Program-made: the position numbers and the translations under genes
Notes under the pieces: generated by a model
Database searches by the model: none
What the model saw: the letters and a program-made list of their open reading frames with translations, nothing else
What the model was told of the DNA's origin: nothing
From: Atopobium sp. BS2
Lineage (GTDB): Bacteria > Actinomycetota > Coriobacteriia > Coriobacteriales > Atopobiaceae
DNA length: 64,000 nt
Direction of reading: 5' to 3'
Assembly: GCF_000565075.1 (NCBI RefSeq)
Contig: NZ_JDFG01000012.1
Location: 62,001-126,000, forward strand
Part shown: one piece after another, positions 8,669-17,894 of the stretch
Position numbering within the stretch: position 1 is the stretch's first letter
Layout of the letters: each line of letters begins with the position of its first letter

Positions 8669-8699
8669 CCCGGCTCCTACGTTGTGTGGGAGCCGGGTT
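8663..8699 (-). terminator. Terminator of the liv operon
   Basis: Perfect 11-bp GC-rich stem (AACCCGGCTCC / GGAGCCGGGTT, 8667-8677/8689-8699), followed on the minus strand by TTTTGTTG. It may also stop read-through from thrB. Confidence 0.85.
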
Positions 8700-8747
8700 A
8701 ACGTTTAAGGTACGTTGACGTCAAAGCACATTTGCCACTAGTTGCGT

Positions 8748-9497
8748 TTATGCGCCGAGGTAAGCCTTACGAACGTCATCGTCGTGGAGAAGCTCCTGGC
8801 CGGTGCCATGCTTAGCAACCTTACCAAGCTCAAGAACGTATGCACGGTCAGCAACCTTAAGTGCCATATTAGCGTTCTGCTCAACCAACAAAATGGTGGT
8901 TCCTGCATCGCCGAGCTGACGAATGATCTGGAAGATTTCCTCAATCAGAAGAGGAGCCAGACCCATGGAAGGCTCGTCGAGCATCAAAAGCTTTGGCCTG
9001 CTCATCAGAGCTCGACCCATAGCAAGCATCTGTTGCTCGCCACCAGACAGCGTTCCTGCCAGCTGATTCTTGCGCTCGCGAAGACGTGGGAAATGCTCGT
9101 AGACCATCTTGACGGTCTTAGCGTTCTGGGAATCGGGCTGCGTATAGCCGCCCATCTCAAGGTTTTCAGCAACACTCATGCGAGAAAACACACGGCGGCC
9201 CTCAGGGCACAATGCCAGGCCAGCCTCAACAATCTTGTGAGCGCGCTGGCCTACAAGGTTTTTCTCGTCAAGCGTAATGGTGCCAGAGTCCGGCTTTACT
9301 AGACCAGCAATGGTGTTCAGTGTAGTTGATTTACCTGCGCCGTTTGCGCCAATAAGGGTAACGATCTCACCCTCGTGGATGTCAAAAGAAATGCCCTGAA
9401 CTGCGTGGATTGCACCGTAAGAAACATTAAGATCCTTGACGGATAGCAGGGTTTTTCCAGCGCCAACTGCCTGGGTGTTTGTAGTTTCAGCGGCCAT
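8748..9497 (-). CDS. livF: Branched-chain amino-acid ABC transporter ATPase LivF
   Basis: 249 aa cytosolic ATPase. Walker A is GANGAGKST, the ABC signature is LSGGEQQML, Walker B is LLMLDEPSMGLAP, and the H-loop/switch is LLVEQNA, all typical of LivF rather than LivG. It pairs with LivG to drive LivHM. It is the last gene of livJHMGF, overlapping the livG stop by one base, and is followed by a repeat-flanking terminator. Confidence 0.95.
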   Translation of the reverse strand: MAAETTNTQAVGAGKTLLSVKDLNVSYGAIHAVQGISFDIHEGEIVTLIGANGAGKSTTLNTIAGLVKPDSGTITLDEKNLVGQRAHKIVEAGLALCPEGRRVFSRMSVAENLEMGGYTQPDSQNAKTVKMVYEHFPRLRERKNQLAGTLSGGEQQMLAMGRALMSRPKLLMLDEPSMGLAPLLIEEIFQIIRQLGDAGTTILLVEQNANMALKVADRAYVLELGKVAKHGTGQELLHDDDVRKAYLGA

Positions 9498-10342
9498 TAG
9501 CGCACCTCCTGCTTTCCAAGATATGCCTCGATAACGCGAGGGTTGTTCTGAACCTCTTCTGGCGTTCCCTTTGCGATGATGTTGCCGTGGTCAAGAACGG
9601 CCAAACCCTCGCAAATGCCCATAACAAACTTCATATCATGCTCGATGAGAAGAACAGCAATCTTGAAATCATCACGAATCTTAAGGACATTCTCCATAAG
9701 CTCGTCAGTCTCTGCTGGATTCATACCTGCAGCTGGCTCGTCAAGCAGTAAAATCTTAGGCTGCGTTGCCAGAGCGCGAAGAATCTCAAGCTTGCGCTGA
9801 GCACCATAAGGCAGGTTGCCTGCAAGGTTATTTGCAAGGTTCTCCATACCAAAAATGCGCAGCAGATCGCGAGCGTTATCAGCGCTCTCTTTTTCCTGCT
9901 TCCAGTGAGCTGGAAGACGAAGGACGTCCTCAAAGAAATGAGACGTCATGTGGCTACCCTGACCAACCTGAATGTTCTCCATAACAGTCATGTTGTTGAA
10001 CAGTCGAATGTTCTGGAAGGTGCGGGCAATACCCATATGATTTGCTTCAACAACGCTTTTACCAGCAAGGTCGTAGCCGTCAATCATTACGGTACCACGG
10101 GTTGGCTTATAGACACAGGTAAGCAAGTTAAAAACAGTTGTTTTACCTGCACCGTTAGGACCAATGATGCCAGAGATCTCGGTAGGACCAAGAGCAATGT
10201 TGAAGTCGTTAACAGCAGTCAAGCCACCAAAGTCAATGCCAAGGTGCTCAGCTTGAAGAACTGGAATTGCACCAAGGTCTCGCTCAGGAATGAGGTTAGG
10301 AGACTCTTGCCTAATAAGTTTTGTAGTGTTTTTAGTTGCCAT
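9497..10342 (-). CDS. livG: Branched-chain amino-acid ABC transporter ATPase LivG
   Basis: 281 aa. Walker A is GPNGAGKTT, followed by the LivG-type segment GIARTFQNIRLF and Walker B ILLLDEPAAGMNP; the switch is LLIEHDM. The signature motif appears as LPYGAQRKLEI, the usual LivG variant of LSGGQ. About 30 extra residues precede the first strand. It partners LivF. It lies 5 bp downstream of livM and overlaps livF by one base. Confidence 0.95.
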   Translation of the reverse strand: MATKNTTKLIRQESPNLIPERDLGAIPVLQAEHLGIDFGGLTAVNDFNIALGPTEISGIIGPNGAGKTTVFNLLTCVYKPTRGTVMIDGYDLAGKSVVEANHMGIARTFQNIRLFNNMTVMENIQVGQGSHMTSHFFEDVLRLPAHWKQEKESADNARDLLRIFGMENLANNLAGNLPYGAQRKLEILRALATQPKILLLDEPAAGMNPAETDELMENVLKIRDDFKIAVLLIEHDMKFVMGICEGLAVLDHGNIIAKGTPEEVQNNPRVIEAYLGKQEVR

Positions 10343-10347
10343 CGCTC

Positions 10348-11565
10348 TTACGCCTCCTTCGAATCAGTTGTGGCTTCTACCTGCGTATCCGCCTGCTCAT
10401 TTGCCTGAACGCCTGCCTTCGCGTTGACCTGCACGTCTGTCTGCTCGTCCGAGTCATCATTGTTCCAAGGGAAGTCCCTGTTCATGACTCGCTTAATAAT
10501 GCGAGACAGCGAGAAGTCATAGGAGCCAAACAGACCCTCTGGTCTGAAGATCATGACCAGAATCAGCACGATTGCATAAGCAACCATGCGGTAGTCAGCA
10601 AAGGCACGTAGAGCCTCTGGGAGTACGGTCAGGACAGTTGCGGACACAACGGAGCCAAACATAGAACCCATGCCGCCCAAAACAACCATAACAAGGATCT
10701 CAACGGACTTCATGAAGCCAAACTTGGCAGGCGCCATAACGCCGATGCAGCCCGCGTAAAGGCCGCCTGCAATACCAGCAAGAAATGCAGAGAAAACAAA
10801 GGCAAGGGTCTTGTAATACGTGGTGTTAACGCCTGATGCCTCTGCAGCAATCTCGTTATCGCGGATGGCGAGAATAGCACGTCCATGTCTAGACTTCATA
10901 AGAGTATGAATAGCAAAGATGGCAAGCGAAGCAACAATTGCGGTGTTTAGGTAGCCTGTATAAGCAGGAATACCCGTGAGGCCTGATGCGCCACCAGTAA
11001 GCTTGAAGCCAAGAGCAGAGTCAATGTTTACCAGGACAACGCGGATAATCTCTGCAAAGCCCAGAGTAATGATGGCCAGGTAATCACCGCGAAGACGAAG
11101 TGCTGGAATACCAATAACCACGCCCATCAGAGCGGCGCAAATGCCGCCAAACAAAAGACCCACAACAAAAAGAATAACTGCAGGTGTAGAGCCTGAGGCC
11201 ATGGACTGAGCATCCAGACCAAAGAGTGGCATCATGCGAATGATAAAGATTGCGCAGGCATAACCACCAATGGACATAAAGCCAGCGTGACCCAAAGGAA
11301 GCTGTCCCAGATAACCAGTAACAATGTTCAGAGAAACGGTCATCAGAACATACACGCCAATTTGCTCAAAAACAACGGTCTGATAGCGAGAAATAAGGCC
11401 CTCTCCTACCAGGAAGTTTCCACCAAAGACAAAGAGTGCAACAAGAATTGCATTGATGGCATAGCGAGCAGGCATAGTGAGCTCACGACGGTGACCATCT
11501 TTTCCACCAAAACCAGTGACAATTACGGGGTTGTGGTTATTATCGCGTGGATACATTTTAGTCAT
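10348..11565 (-). CDS. livM: Branched-chain amino-acid ABC transporter permease LivM
   Basis: 405 aa from the ATG at 11565, which has AAGGAGG five bases upstream; an in-frame ATG 39 bp further up lies inside livH and is less likely. About ten hydrophobic segments form the permease; LGQLPLGHAGFMSIGGYA and GDYLAIITLGFAEIIR are characteristic LivM stretches. After about residue 365 the protein has a charged, repetitive cytosolic tail rich in Gln, Asp and Glu (QTDVQVNAKAGVQANEQ), longer than in most LivM. Confidence 0.94.
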   Translation of the reverse strand: MTKMYPRDNNHNPVIVTGFGGKDGHRRELTMPARYAINAILVALFVFGGNFLVGEGLISRYQTVVFEQIGVYVLMTVSLNIVTGYLGQLPLGHAGFMSIGGYACAIFIIRMMPLFGLDAQSMASGSTPAVILFVVGLLFGGICAALMGVVIGIPALRLRGDYLAIITLGFAEIIRVVLVNIDSALGFKLTGGASGLTGIPAYTGYLNTAIVASLAIFAIHTLMKSRHGRAILAIRDNEIAAEASGVNTTYYKTLAFVFSAFLAGIAGGLYAGCIGVMAPAKFGFMKSVEILVMVVLGGMGSMFGSVVSATVLTVLPEALRAFADYRMVAYAIVLILVMIFRPEGLFGSYDFSLSRIIKRVMNRDFPWNNDDSDEQTDVQVNAKAGVQANEQADTQVEATTDSKEA

Positions 11566-11575
11566 GTGAGCCTCC

Positions 11576-12448
11576 TTACACTTTCTCGGTAACTGGTCGG
11601 CCAAGCAGGCCAGTTGGTTTCACAACAAGAACAAGAATCAAGAGTAAGAAGACTACTGCATCCTGCCAGACAGACAGGCCAAAGGCAGCAACAAAGACCT
11701 CGGAGAAGCCAACAATAAGGCCGCCAATAACAGCGCCAGGAATGGAGCCAATGCCGCCAAGAACTGCTGCAACAAATGCCTTGGTGCCCAGCATGACGCC
11801 CATGGTAGGAGAAACCTGCTGGTATGCCATGGAGTACAGAATAGCCGCAATGCCTGCCAGAGCGGAACCAACTGCAAAGGTAAAGCTAATAGTGCTATTG
11901 ACGTTAACGCCCATCAGACGAGCAGCGCCCATATCCTCAGAAACTGCACGCATTGCCTTACCAAGACGAGTCTTCTGAACCAAAAGGGTCAGAACAACGG
12001 TCGCCACAATAGTAACGGCAACAGTCAAAAGTGCAGTGCCGGAGAGCGTCGAACCAAATACCTGAACAGTTCCCAAGTCAATGATGCTTGGAACAACCTT
12101 AGCGTCAGCACCAAGAAGTAGCTGAACTCCATTTTCAAGCAGGTAAGAAACGCCAATTGCGGTAATCAGAATAGAAAGCCTTGGAGCTTCTCTGAGTGGT
12201 GCATAGGCAACCTTATCAATAAGAACGCCCAGTACAACGCAGCCGAAAATGGCGAGAAGAACGGCGATTGCAGGATTGAGTCCTAACTGAACAAGCGCAA
12301 TCCAAGCAACGTAGGAGCCAAACATGATGATGTCACCATGTGCAAAGTTAAGAAGCAAGATGATGCCGTACACCATTGTGTAACCAAGCGCCACCAGTGC
12401 GTAAATACTGCCCAATTGAAGTCCATTGAGCACCTGAGTCAAAAACAT
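11576..12448 (-). CDS. livH: Branched-chain amino-acid ABC transporter permease LivH
   Basis: 290 aa, usual length. Hydrophobic throughout with about eight membrane segments; the N-terminal LQLGSIYALVALGYTMVYGI and the following LLNFAHGDIIMFGSY are diagnostic of LivH, as is AVLGGIGSIPGAVIGG near the C-terminus. It forms the channel with LivM. It begins 15 bp after the livJ stop. Confidence 0.95.
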   Translation of the reverse strand: MFLTQVLNGLQLGSIYALVALGYTMVYGIILLLNFAHGDIIMFGSYVAWIALVQLGLNPAIAVLLAIFGCVVLGVLIDKVAYAPLREAPRLSILITAIGVSYLLENGVQLLLGADAKVVPSIIDLGTVQVFGSTLSGTALLTVAVTIVATVVLTLLVQKTRLGKAMRAVSEDMGAARLMGVNVNSTISFTFAVGSALAGIAAILYSMAYQQVSPTMGVMLGTKAFVAAVLGGIGSIPGAVIGGLIVGFSEVFVAAFGLSVWQDAVVFLLLILVLVVKPTGLLGRPVTEKV

Positions 12449-12463
12449 CTGAGGTTCTCTTTT

Positions 12464-13645
12464 CTATGAAGGATTGATCGTGTCATAGATGGACTCTTTG
12501 CCATCTTTAAAGGTAATAATCAAGGTGGACTTCACTGGGTCACCTGTTCCCTGATATGAAAGGGTTCCAGTAACACCTTCGACCACACCAGATGCAATAG
12601 CGTCAATAATGGCTTGCCTATACTCATTAGAGTTGTAGGTATAACCGCGTTTCTCGACAGTCTTAAGAGCGGAGCAAAGAATCATTGCTGCGTCATAGCC
12701 CAAAGAACAGAAGTTAGTTGGAGCCTCACCGTATTCCTCGGTATAAGCCTTAACAAAATGCTGAACTTTTTCATCTGGGTTTGAAGCAACAAAGGCAGAG
12801 CAATAGAAGCATCCTTCAAGGTCAGCCGCAGAAGCATAGTCCTGCTCGCCGCCAATGATGCCTGCCCAACCATCTGCGCCCATAAAAGGCTTTTTGCAGC
12901 CAAGCTGGCGAGCCTGCGTCACAATCTTGCCGTTATCCTGGTAATAGTTTGGAGCCAAAATGGCATCAGGATCCAGTCCAATAATGCTGGTAAGCTGGGC
13001 GTTAAAGTCAACAGCTCCCGTTGGATAACCCTGCTGGGATACAACCTCAATGCCCAACTCACGAGCCCTCTGGACAAATGCGTTGTTTACGCCAATTTCG
13101 TAATCGCCGCCAGAGTTAAAGATGGTTCCTACACGCTGATAGCCTTGCTTTTTAGCAAACTCTGCAAGAACAACGCCCTGGAATGGGTCGGTGACAGTAG
13201 CGCGGAACATGTTATTGCCGTGAGCAACAACGTCTTCTGCTGTTGCAGATGCCGTTACGCAAGGAATGTTGTCCAGTACCGATTTCTGTGCCAGTGCAAT
13301 GGTTGGCGTTGAGGTAACGTCACCTAGAATTGCACAGACATTCTCGTCAAGAAGCTTGTTATAGACAAGAATGGCCTCAGTTGAATCGCCCTTCTCGTCC
13401 TCAACAATAGAGACAATCTGACGGCCACCAGCTCCACTATTCTTGTTGAATTCCTTGAGGTACAACAAAATGCCGCTACGTACCGCAAGACCATACTGAG
13501 CAACGTCGCCGGTATACGGTCCCATCACGCCAACGTAAATGGAGTTAGGGTCTTGGTTCTTTGGCGAACAACCTGCTAGAGCAAACGAGCCCGCAATGGT
13601 CCCGGCCACCTCCAAAAAGCGTCGTCGCGTTAGCTTATGTGCCAT
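12464..13645 (-). CDS. livJ: Branched-chain amino-acid-binding lipoprotein (LivJ/LivK-like)
   Basis: 393 aa from the ATG at 13645, placed 6 bp after AAGGAG; upstream in-frame ATGs overlap that Shine-Dalgarno. The signal peptide TRRRFLEVAGTIAGSFALAGC has a twin-arginine-like RRRFL and a lipobox LAGC, so it is probably an exported lipoprotein, anchored outside the membrane. The mature part is a type-I periplasmic binding protein (IYVGVMGPYTGDVAQYG, then repeated alpha/beta). It delivers Leu/Ile/Val or a related ligand to LivHMGF. It is the first gene of the operon, with a 199-bp leader region upstream. Confidence 0.93.
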   Translation of the reverse strand: MAHKLTRRRFLEVAGTIAGSFALAGCSPKNQDPNSIYVGVMGPYTGDVAQYGLAVRSGILLYLKEFNKNSGAGGRQIVSIVEDEKGDSTEAILVYNKLLDENVCAILGDVTSTPTIALAQKSVLDNIPCVTASATAEDVVAHGNNMFRATVTDPFQGVVLAEFAKKQGYQRVGTIFNSGGDYEIGVNNAFVQRARELGIEVVSQQGYPTGAVDFNAQLTSIIGLDPDAILAPNYYQDNGKIVTQARQLGCKKPFMGADGWAGIIGGEQDYASAADLEGCFYCSAFVASNPDEKVQHFVKAYTEEYGEAPTNFCSLGYDAAMILCSALKTVEKRGYTYNSNEYRQAIIDAIASGVVEGVTGTLSYQGTGDPVKSTLIITFKDGKESIYDTINPS

Positions 13646-13844
13646 ATTCATCTCCTTTTCTCCATAGCGTTGAATATGTGACACAACACAATATGGCTGC
13701 AGCCCTTAAAAAAGAACCACAGCCAAAAAATGTTATCTAACTTGAAATAATTTTAGAGAAACCGGATGTTTCTACGAACTCCAGCCTTTCGCGACGGTTG
13801 CGCGGTTGTCTTCTGACTACCCGCAGCTGGCCTACGTGTGCTAC

Positions 13845-15248
13845 TTACGCCTCACGTACCAGGGGAAGCTCACCCGCAAAGTGACGAGGTTTGTAAGAGG
13901 CCTTGTCTGCGCTGGTCTTCTCGCCAAGATCAAGCGAAGAAATCTTCTTCATCTTGCTGGTGCCGCCCTCAATGAGGCGAAGGAGCTCGCGCGTTGGTCT
14001 CTCGTCAGCCGCCTGAAGCTCAGCTGCCATCTCACGCTCAACCGCGTCAAAGATGTCCTGAACATGCGATGACGTATCGTTTGTAGCCTTGATCAGCGGC
14101 ATTGCGGTTGATTGTGCAACCACACCAGCGTAGTTTGGCTCGCGAGAAGGACGCATCTGAGCTGCGGTAACCTTGTGAGACGCAGCAGGTTTTGCACCCG
14201 ACAACTCCACCGAGCTTGCAACTTCAGCCTCAGCAGCGGCCTGACCAATGAGCGGCAGCTGCACTGGATGATACTTGCGCATCTGCTGCTGATCATGGCG
14301 AGCTAGATGCTCGTCCATTGCAGCCAGCGCAAGCGTCCAATCATCAGCATGCTCAAGCTCGTCAATCGTACGCTTCTCAGGGAAGACTCCCTGGTCAACG
14401 TAAGAGATACGGCTAGAAATATCAGCAGCATGGTTGGTAAAATCTTCAGGAATAGCCTCGGCGCCAATCTCAGCAATACCAAAATCGCGCGTAATGGACT
14501 CTTCGCCCACAGCCTTAGTCCACCAAGCAGTACCAACGTCACCAACGGTTCCGTCAGCACGCTCGATAATAGGCAGGCCGTCCATAGGATCTTGTCCTAA
14601 GCGCTCAAGAAGTACCGCAGCAGCACCCTTTGCACGTGCAACGGTACGCTCACGCCAGCTCAAAAGCTTGGTGTAGTTCTCTGCAATCTGCGCATAGTCG
14701 TTTGTAGAGTGCGCAGGAGCCTTCTTTGCGCGAACGGGAAGAACTCCCTCTGCGGCCGTACTTACAACCTGTGACTTCTTTGCAGGTGGCTCGGCAGGCT
14801 GGACAGGCAACTCAGCAGACTGAACACGAATGGAACCAGTCATATCCCACTGAGAAGCCCTCATGTGCTTTGGCTTGTACGCAGCAATCGAGCGCCTTGA
14901 AGAGTCCAGTGGAATCACAATGCTCTCTTCTGGCGAGAAGTTCGATGCAGCTGAGACCTGCTTTGAAGATAGAGCCTCATCTGAGCTCTGGAACGTTGCA
15001 GCCGACTGGCTCTTTGCTTCTATTTCATCGATTTTCTCGCCACGATTTACCGAGCGAGAGACTACCAAGGCCGCACCAGAAATGATTGCAACCGCAGCAA
15101 GTCCCACTCCAATGCCTGTAAAGATTGCACCAAGAGGCGTTTGACGAATTTCATTAGCGGTAAGGGCATACGCAGATGCTGGCTCTGCTACCAGAACCAG
15201 TCCACTGAGCAGGCCGGCGACTACTGCCGGATTCCTACCTTCTGTCAT
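13845..15248 (-). CDS. Unknown membrane-anchored protein, long acidic/Ala-rich soluble part
   Basis: 467 aa from the ATG at 15248, which follows GGGGGAG by five bases. I do not recognise the family. Residues about 5-30 are hydrophobic and end in ASAYA, a signal-peptidase-like site, and a second hydrophobic span (IFTGIGVGLAAVAIISGAALVV) lies at about 40-62, followed by SRSVNRGEK. Topology is therefore a cleaved signal plus one anchor, or two spans. The remaining 400 residues are low-complexity, Ala/Ser/Glu-rich, with a conserved-looking centre (LLSWRERTVARAKGAAAVLL, then WWTKAVGEES). It stands alone between liv and rho. Possibly lineage-specific; no function is assigned. Confidence 0.75.
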   Translation of the reverse strand: MTEGRNPAVVAGLLSGLVLVAEPASAYALTANEIRQTPLGAIFTGIGVGLAAVAIISGAALVVSRSVNRGEKIDEIEAKSQSAATFQSSDEALSSKQVSAASNFSPEESIVIPLDSSRRSIAAYKPKHMRASQWDMTGSIRVQSAELPVQPAEPPAKKSQVVSTAAEGVLPVRAKKAPAHSTNDYAQIAENYTKLLSWRERTVARAKGAAAVLLERLGQDPMDGLPIIERADGTVGDVGTAWWTKAVGEESITRDFGIAEIGAEAIPEDFTNHAADISSRISYVDQGVFPEKRTIDELEHADDWTLALAAMDEHLARHDQQQMRKYHPVQLPLIGQAAAEAEVASSVELSGAKPAASHKVTAAQMRPSREPNYAGVVAQSTAMPLIKATNDTSSHVQDIFDAVEREMAAELQAADERPTRELLRLIEGGTSKMKKISSLDLGEKTSADKASYKPRHFAGELPLVREA

Positions 15249-15483
15249 ACAAACTCCCCCTACAAACGCCAAGAAGATGTATGAAGACACACGCTAAATT
15301 TGCATATGCTACTAAACCCAATACGGGCGACGTGAGCAACGGGTGGGCTTCATTTCATCTTTGTGTAATCCGCTGCAACACATAATTGTGCTGTTAGAAA
15401 TGACTATAGCGTAATTCATTATTTTTTACAGCGTCATTAAAACTTTTTCATAATTCTTCAGCAGTTATTCAACAAAAATGGCG

Positions 15484-15527
15484 AGAAAAAAGAAGTGCCT
15501 CCCAACATAGATTGGAAAGCACTTCTT
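15484..15527 (-). terminator. Terminator of rho
   Basis: Stem AAGAAGTGC/GCACTTCTT (15519-15527/15490-15498) extended by a second pairing CCAA/TTGG, then six T on the minus strand, 20 bp after the rho stop. Confidence 0.85.
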
Positions 15528-15546
15528 GCGTCATCTTTAAATCTGA

Positions 15547-17652
15547 CTAATTCTGTGGATAGTCAGACTGTGCAGCCTTCTTTGCAGATCTAATCAGGAA
15601 GTCCTGGTTATTGTCGGTCTGCTTAAGACCACTGATAAGAGCAGTAGTTGCACGCTCAGTGTTATTGAAGCCTGCAAGAATACGGCGAACGCCCCATACC
15701 ATAGGCTGAAGCTCTGGCTTAATAAGCAGATCCTCATTACGAGTACCAGAAGAAACAGGATCAATAGCTGGGAAGATACGGCGATCTGCCAGGTCTCGAT
15801 CAAGCTTGAGCTCCATGTTACCAGTACCCTTGAACTCCTCGAAGATAACCTCATCCATCTTGGAGCCTGTATCTACCAGGGCAGACGCAATAATAGTGAG
15901 CGAGCCGCCGTTCTCGATATTTCGAGCTGCACCCAAGAACTTCTTTGGTGGATACAGAGCTGCGGAGTCAACACCACCAGAAAGAATACGACCAGAAGCA
16001 GGAATAGCCAGGTTGTATGCACGAGCGAGACGTGTGATGGAGTCCAGAATAACCACAACGTCCTGACCCATCTCAACCAGACGCTTTGCTCGCTCAATGA
16101 CAAGCTCCGAGACAACGGTGTGGTTCTCTGCTGGCATATCAAAAGTTGAAGCAACAACGGTGCCCTTGATGGAGCGCTCCATGTCCGTAACTTCCTCAGG
16201 ACGCTCGTCTACCAGGAGACAGAAGAGGTGAACCTCAGGATTGTTGGTAGTAATAGACTGGCAAATGCGCTTCAAAATGGTGGTCTTACCTGCCTTTGGA
16301 GGCGAGACAATCAAACCACGCTGACCCTTACCAATAGGAGCCACCAGATCAATTGCACGGCCCGTAATGGAGTCTTTACCGTGCTCCATTGTAAGAGGCT
16401 GGTCCGGGAAAATAGGGGTCAGGTCTTTGAAGCGAGGACGATCCTTAAGACCCTCAACTTCCCCACCGTTGACCTGGGTAACCTTAAGCAGTGGTGGATA
16501 CTTGCTATTTACGCGAGCAGGTCCCACCATGCCCAAGACGCTATCACCCGGACGCAGACCAAGATTTCTAATAATCTGCTGGTGGACAAAGGCGTCGTCA
16601 TCGCCTTCCATGTAATTGCCCGTACGAATCCAGCCGTAACCTTCGTTGCTAATCTGAAGAATACCCTCAACAGTCTTAAAGCCCTCAGCAGCTGCAGATG
16701 CAGCGTATACAAGCTCAATCAAATCAGACTTATGAACGCCTGCGTACTCAATGCCCAGCTCAGTTGCTTTAGCACGAAGCTCAGAAAGCTTCATCTCTTG
16801 CAGAGCCTCTTTGGAAAGCGATGGCTCGCTTGCCTGGCCTTGCTTGCGATTCTTGTTGCGCTGGTTGTTCTGTCTACGATCGCGAGAAGGACGCTCCTGG
16901 TTGTTGGCGTGTGCGTTTTCCTGTGTCTTCTCGCCCTCCTGAACTGCTTCTTTTGGCTCAGCATTACGATGTCGACGACGTGCTGCACCCGTACGAGAAC
17001 GTCCTGGACGCTCTGCTGGAGCTGCATCGGAATCTGCTACTGCACCAGAAGCCTGCTCCTGAGCTGCACCATTCTGCTGCTCAACACTACCCTGCTCTTC
17101 AGCAAAGTTCTTCTGAGCCGCATTGTCATTCTGGCCAGCCGCACCCTCTGCCTCTGCTTTAGTGAAGGCAGGAGCCGGAGTTACCTCTGCAGAAGGCTGA
17201 GTTGCGTCCTGAACAATCTTGGTAAGGCGATCAGTGTCTACAACGTCAGAAGAAACCTTGCCGCCTGCCTGGACCTGAGCCAGGACCTCTGCCTGTGCAA
17301 CTTCAAGGGCACGCTCGTGAAGAGCACGCTCTTCCATCTCTTCTTTGCTAGGACGGCCGCGGCGACGTTTAGGAGGCTCTGCAATGCCAGCTGCGTTCAT
17401 AGCCTCTGCCACAACAGCCTCTACCGCACGACGTGCCTCAGTCTCTTTTTTAGTTGGACGACCACGACGACGCTTTGCAGCAGATGAATTAGAGGCCTTT
17501 TCTTCAGTTGCCTCAGAATTGGTATTTTCTGAAGTTGAATTTTCTGAATTACTATTTTCACTCTTACGAGGTCTACCACGTCTACGTGGTGCTGGAGTAT
17601 TTTCTACATCATTTAAAGAATCATTTTGGACCGAAGATGTTTCGTCCGACAT
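15547..17652 (-). CDS. rho: Transcription termination factor Rho with AT-hook-like N-terminal extension
   Basis: 701 aa against about 420 in E. coli. The first 270 residues are disordered, first Ser/Asn/Glu-rich, then Ala/Gln-rich and basic. They carry three RRRGRP or RRGRP(R/T/S)K repeats at about residues 25, 63 and 98, which look like AT-hooks. The conserved part follows: Rho_N ([18 protein letters not shown]), the cold-shock-like RNA-binding fold ([19 protein letters not shown]), and the ATPase with SPPKAGKTT Walker A and [15 protein letters not shown] Walker B. It terminates untranslated transcripts. The start at 17652 follows AGAGAGG. Single gene with its own terminator. Confidence 0.96.
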   Translation of the reverse strand: MSDETSSVQNDSLNDVENTPAPRRRGRPRKSENSNSENSTSENTNSEATEEKASNSSAAKRRRGRPTKKETEARRAVEAVVAEAMNAAGIAEPPKRRRGRPSKEEMEERALHERALEVAQAEVLAQVQAGGKVSSDVVDTDRLTKIVQDATQPSAEVTPAPAFTKAEAEGAAGQNDNAAQKNFAEEQGSVEQQNGAAQEQASGAVADSDAAPAERPGRSRTGAARRRHRNAEPKEAVQEGEKTQENAHANNQERPSRDRRQNNQRNKNRKQGQASEPSLSKEALQEMKLSELRAKATELGIEYAGVHKSDLIELVYAASAAAEGFKTVEGILQISNEGYGWIRTGNYMEGDDDAFVHQQIIRNLGLRPGDSVLGMVGPARVNSKYPPLLKVTQVNGGEVEGLKDRPRFKDLTPIFPDQPLTMEHGKDSITGRAIDLVAPIGKGQRGLIVSPPKAGKTTILKRICQSITTNNPEVHLFCLLVDERPEEVTDMERSIKGTVVASTFDMPAENHTVVSELVIERAKRLVEMGQDVVVILDSITRLARAYNLAIPASGRILSGGVDSAALYPPKKFLGAARNIENGGSLTIIASALVDTGSKMDEVIFEEFKGTGNMELKLDRDLADRRIFPAIDPVSSGTRNEDLLIKPELQPMVWGVRRILAGFNNTERATTALISGLKQTDNNQDFLIRSAKKAAQSDYPQN

Positions 17653-17769
17653 GTACAAACCTCTCTGTTTGCTCATCAAAATAATCTGTAAAAATACGTG
17701 AGAAATATGATGAAGGGATAACAAACAAAATCAAATAGGTGCAAATCCAAAAGGAATATACCACGAAAA

Positions 17770-17818
17770 TGCCCGCCTTATGATGAAAAAATAAATAAAA
17801 TTCACCATAAAACGGGCA
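17770..17818 (-). terminator. Hairpin between the MarR-like gene and rho
   Basis: Interrupted long stem (TGCCCG/CGGGCA, TTATG/CATAA, TGAA/TTCA) with an A/T loop, followed on the minus strand by ATTTTC. It can terminate the MarR-like gene or be a rho leader structure; position between the two leaves both open. Confidence 0.45.
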
Positions 17819-17894
17819 AATGGGGATTTATAACCACTAACCCTTAAACCTCGAGAAATCCATCTTCTAGATTTCTTTAATCTGCATAAATCAT

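Noticed and set aside
8443-8718. 91-codon frame in repeat copy 1, similar to an 86-codon frame in copy 2
   Set aside because: The similar stretch (T-Q-T-W-R-E and S-S-D-M-V) comes from nucleotide repetition. There is no Shine-Dalgarno, the ends differ, and the frame runs into the terminator hairpin.
15299-15483. Riboswitch before the unknown membrane protein
   Set aside because: Some GC-rich pairing around ACGGGCGACGTGAGC exists, but no conserved core of c-di-GMP, c-di-AMP or cobalamin aptamers can be recognised.
16228-17487. 419-codon open frame opposite rho
   Set aside because: Runs antisense through Rho domains that are plainly coding; no Shine-Dalgarno and no family resemblance. Caused by codon bias of the real gene.
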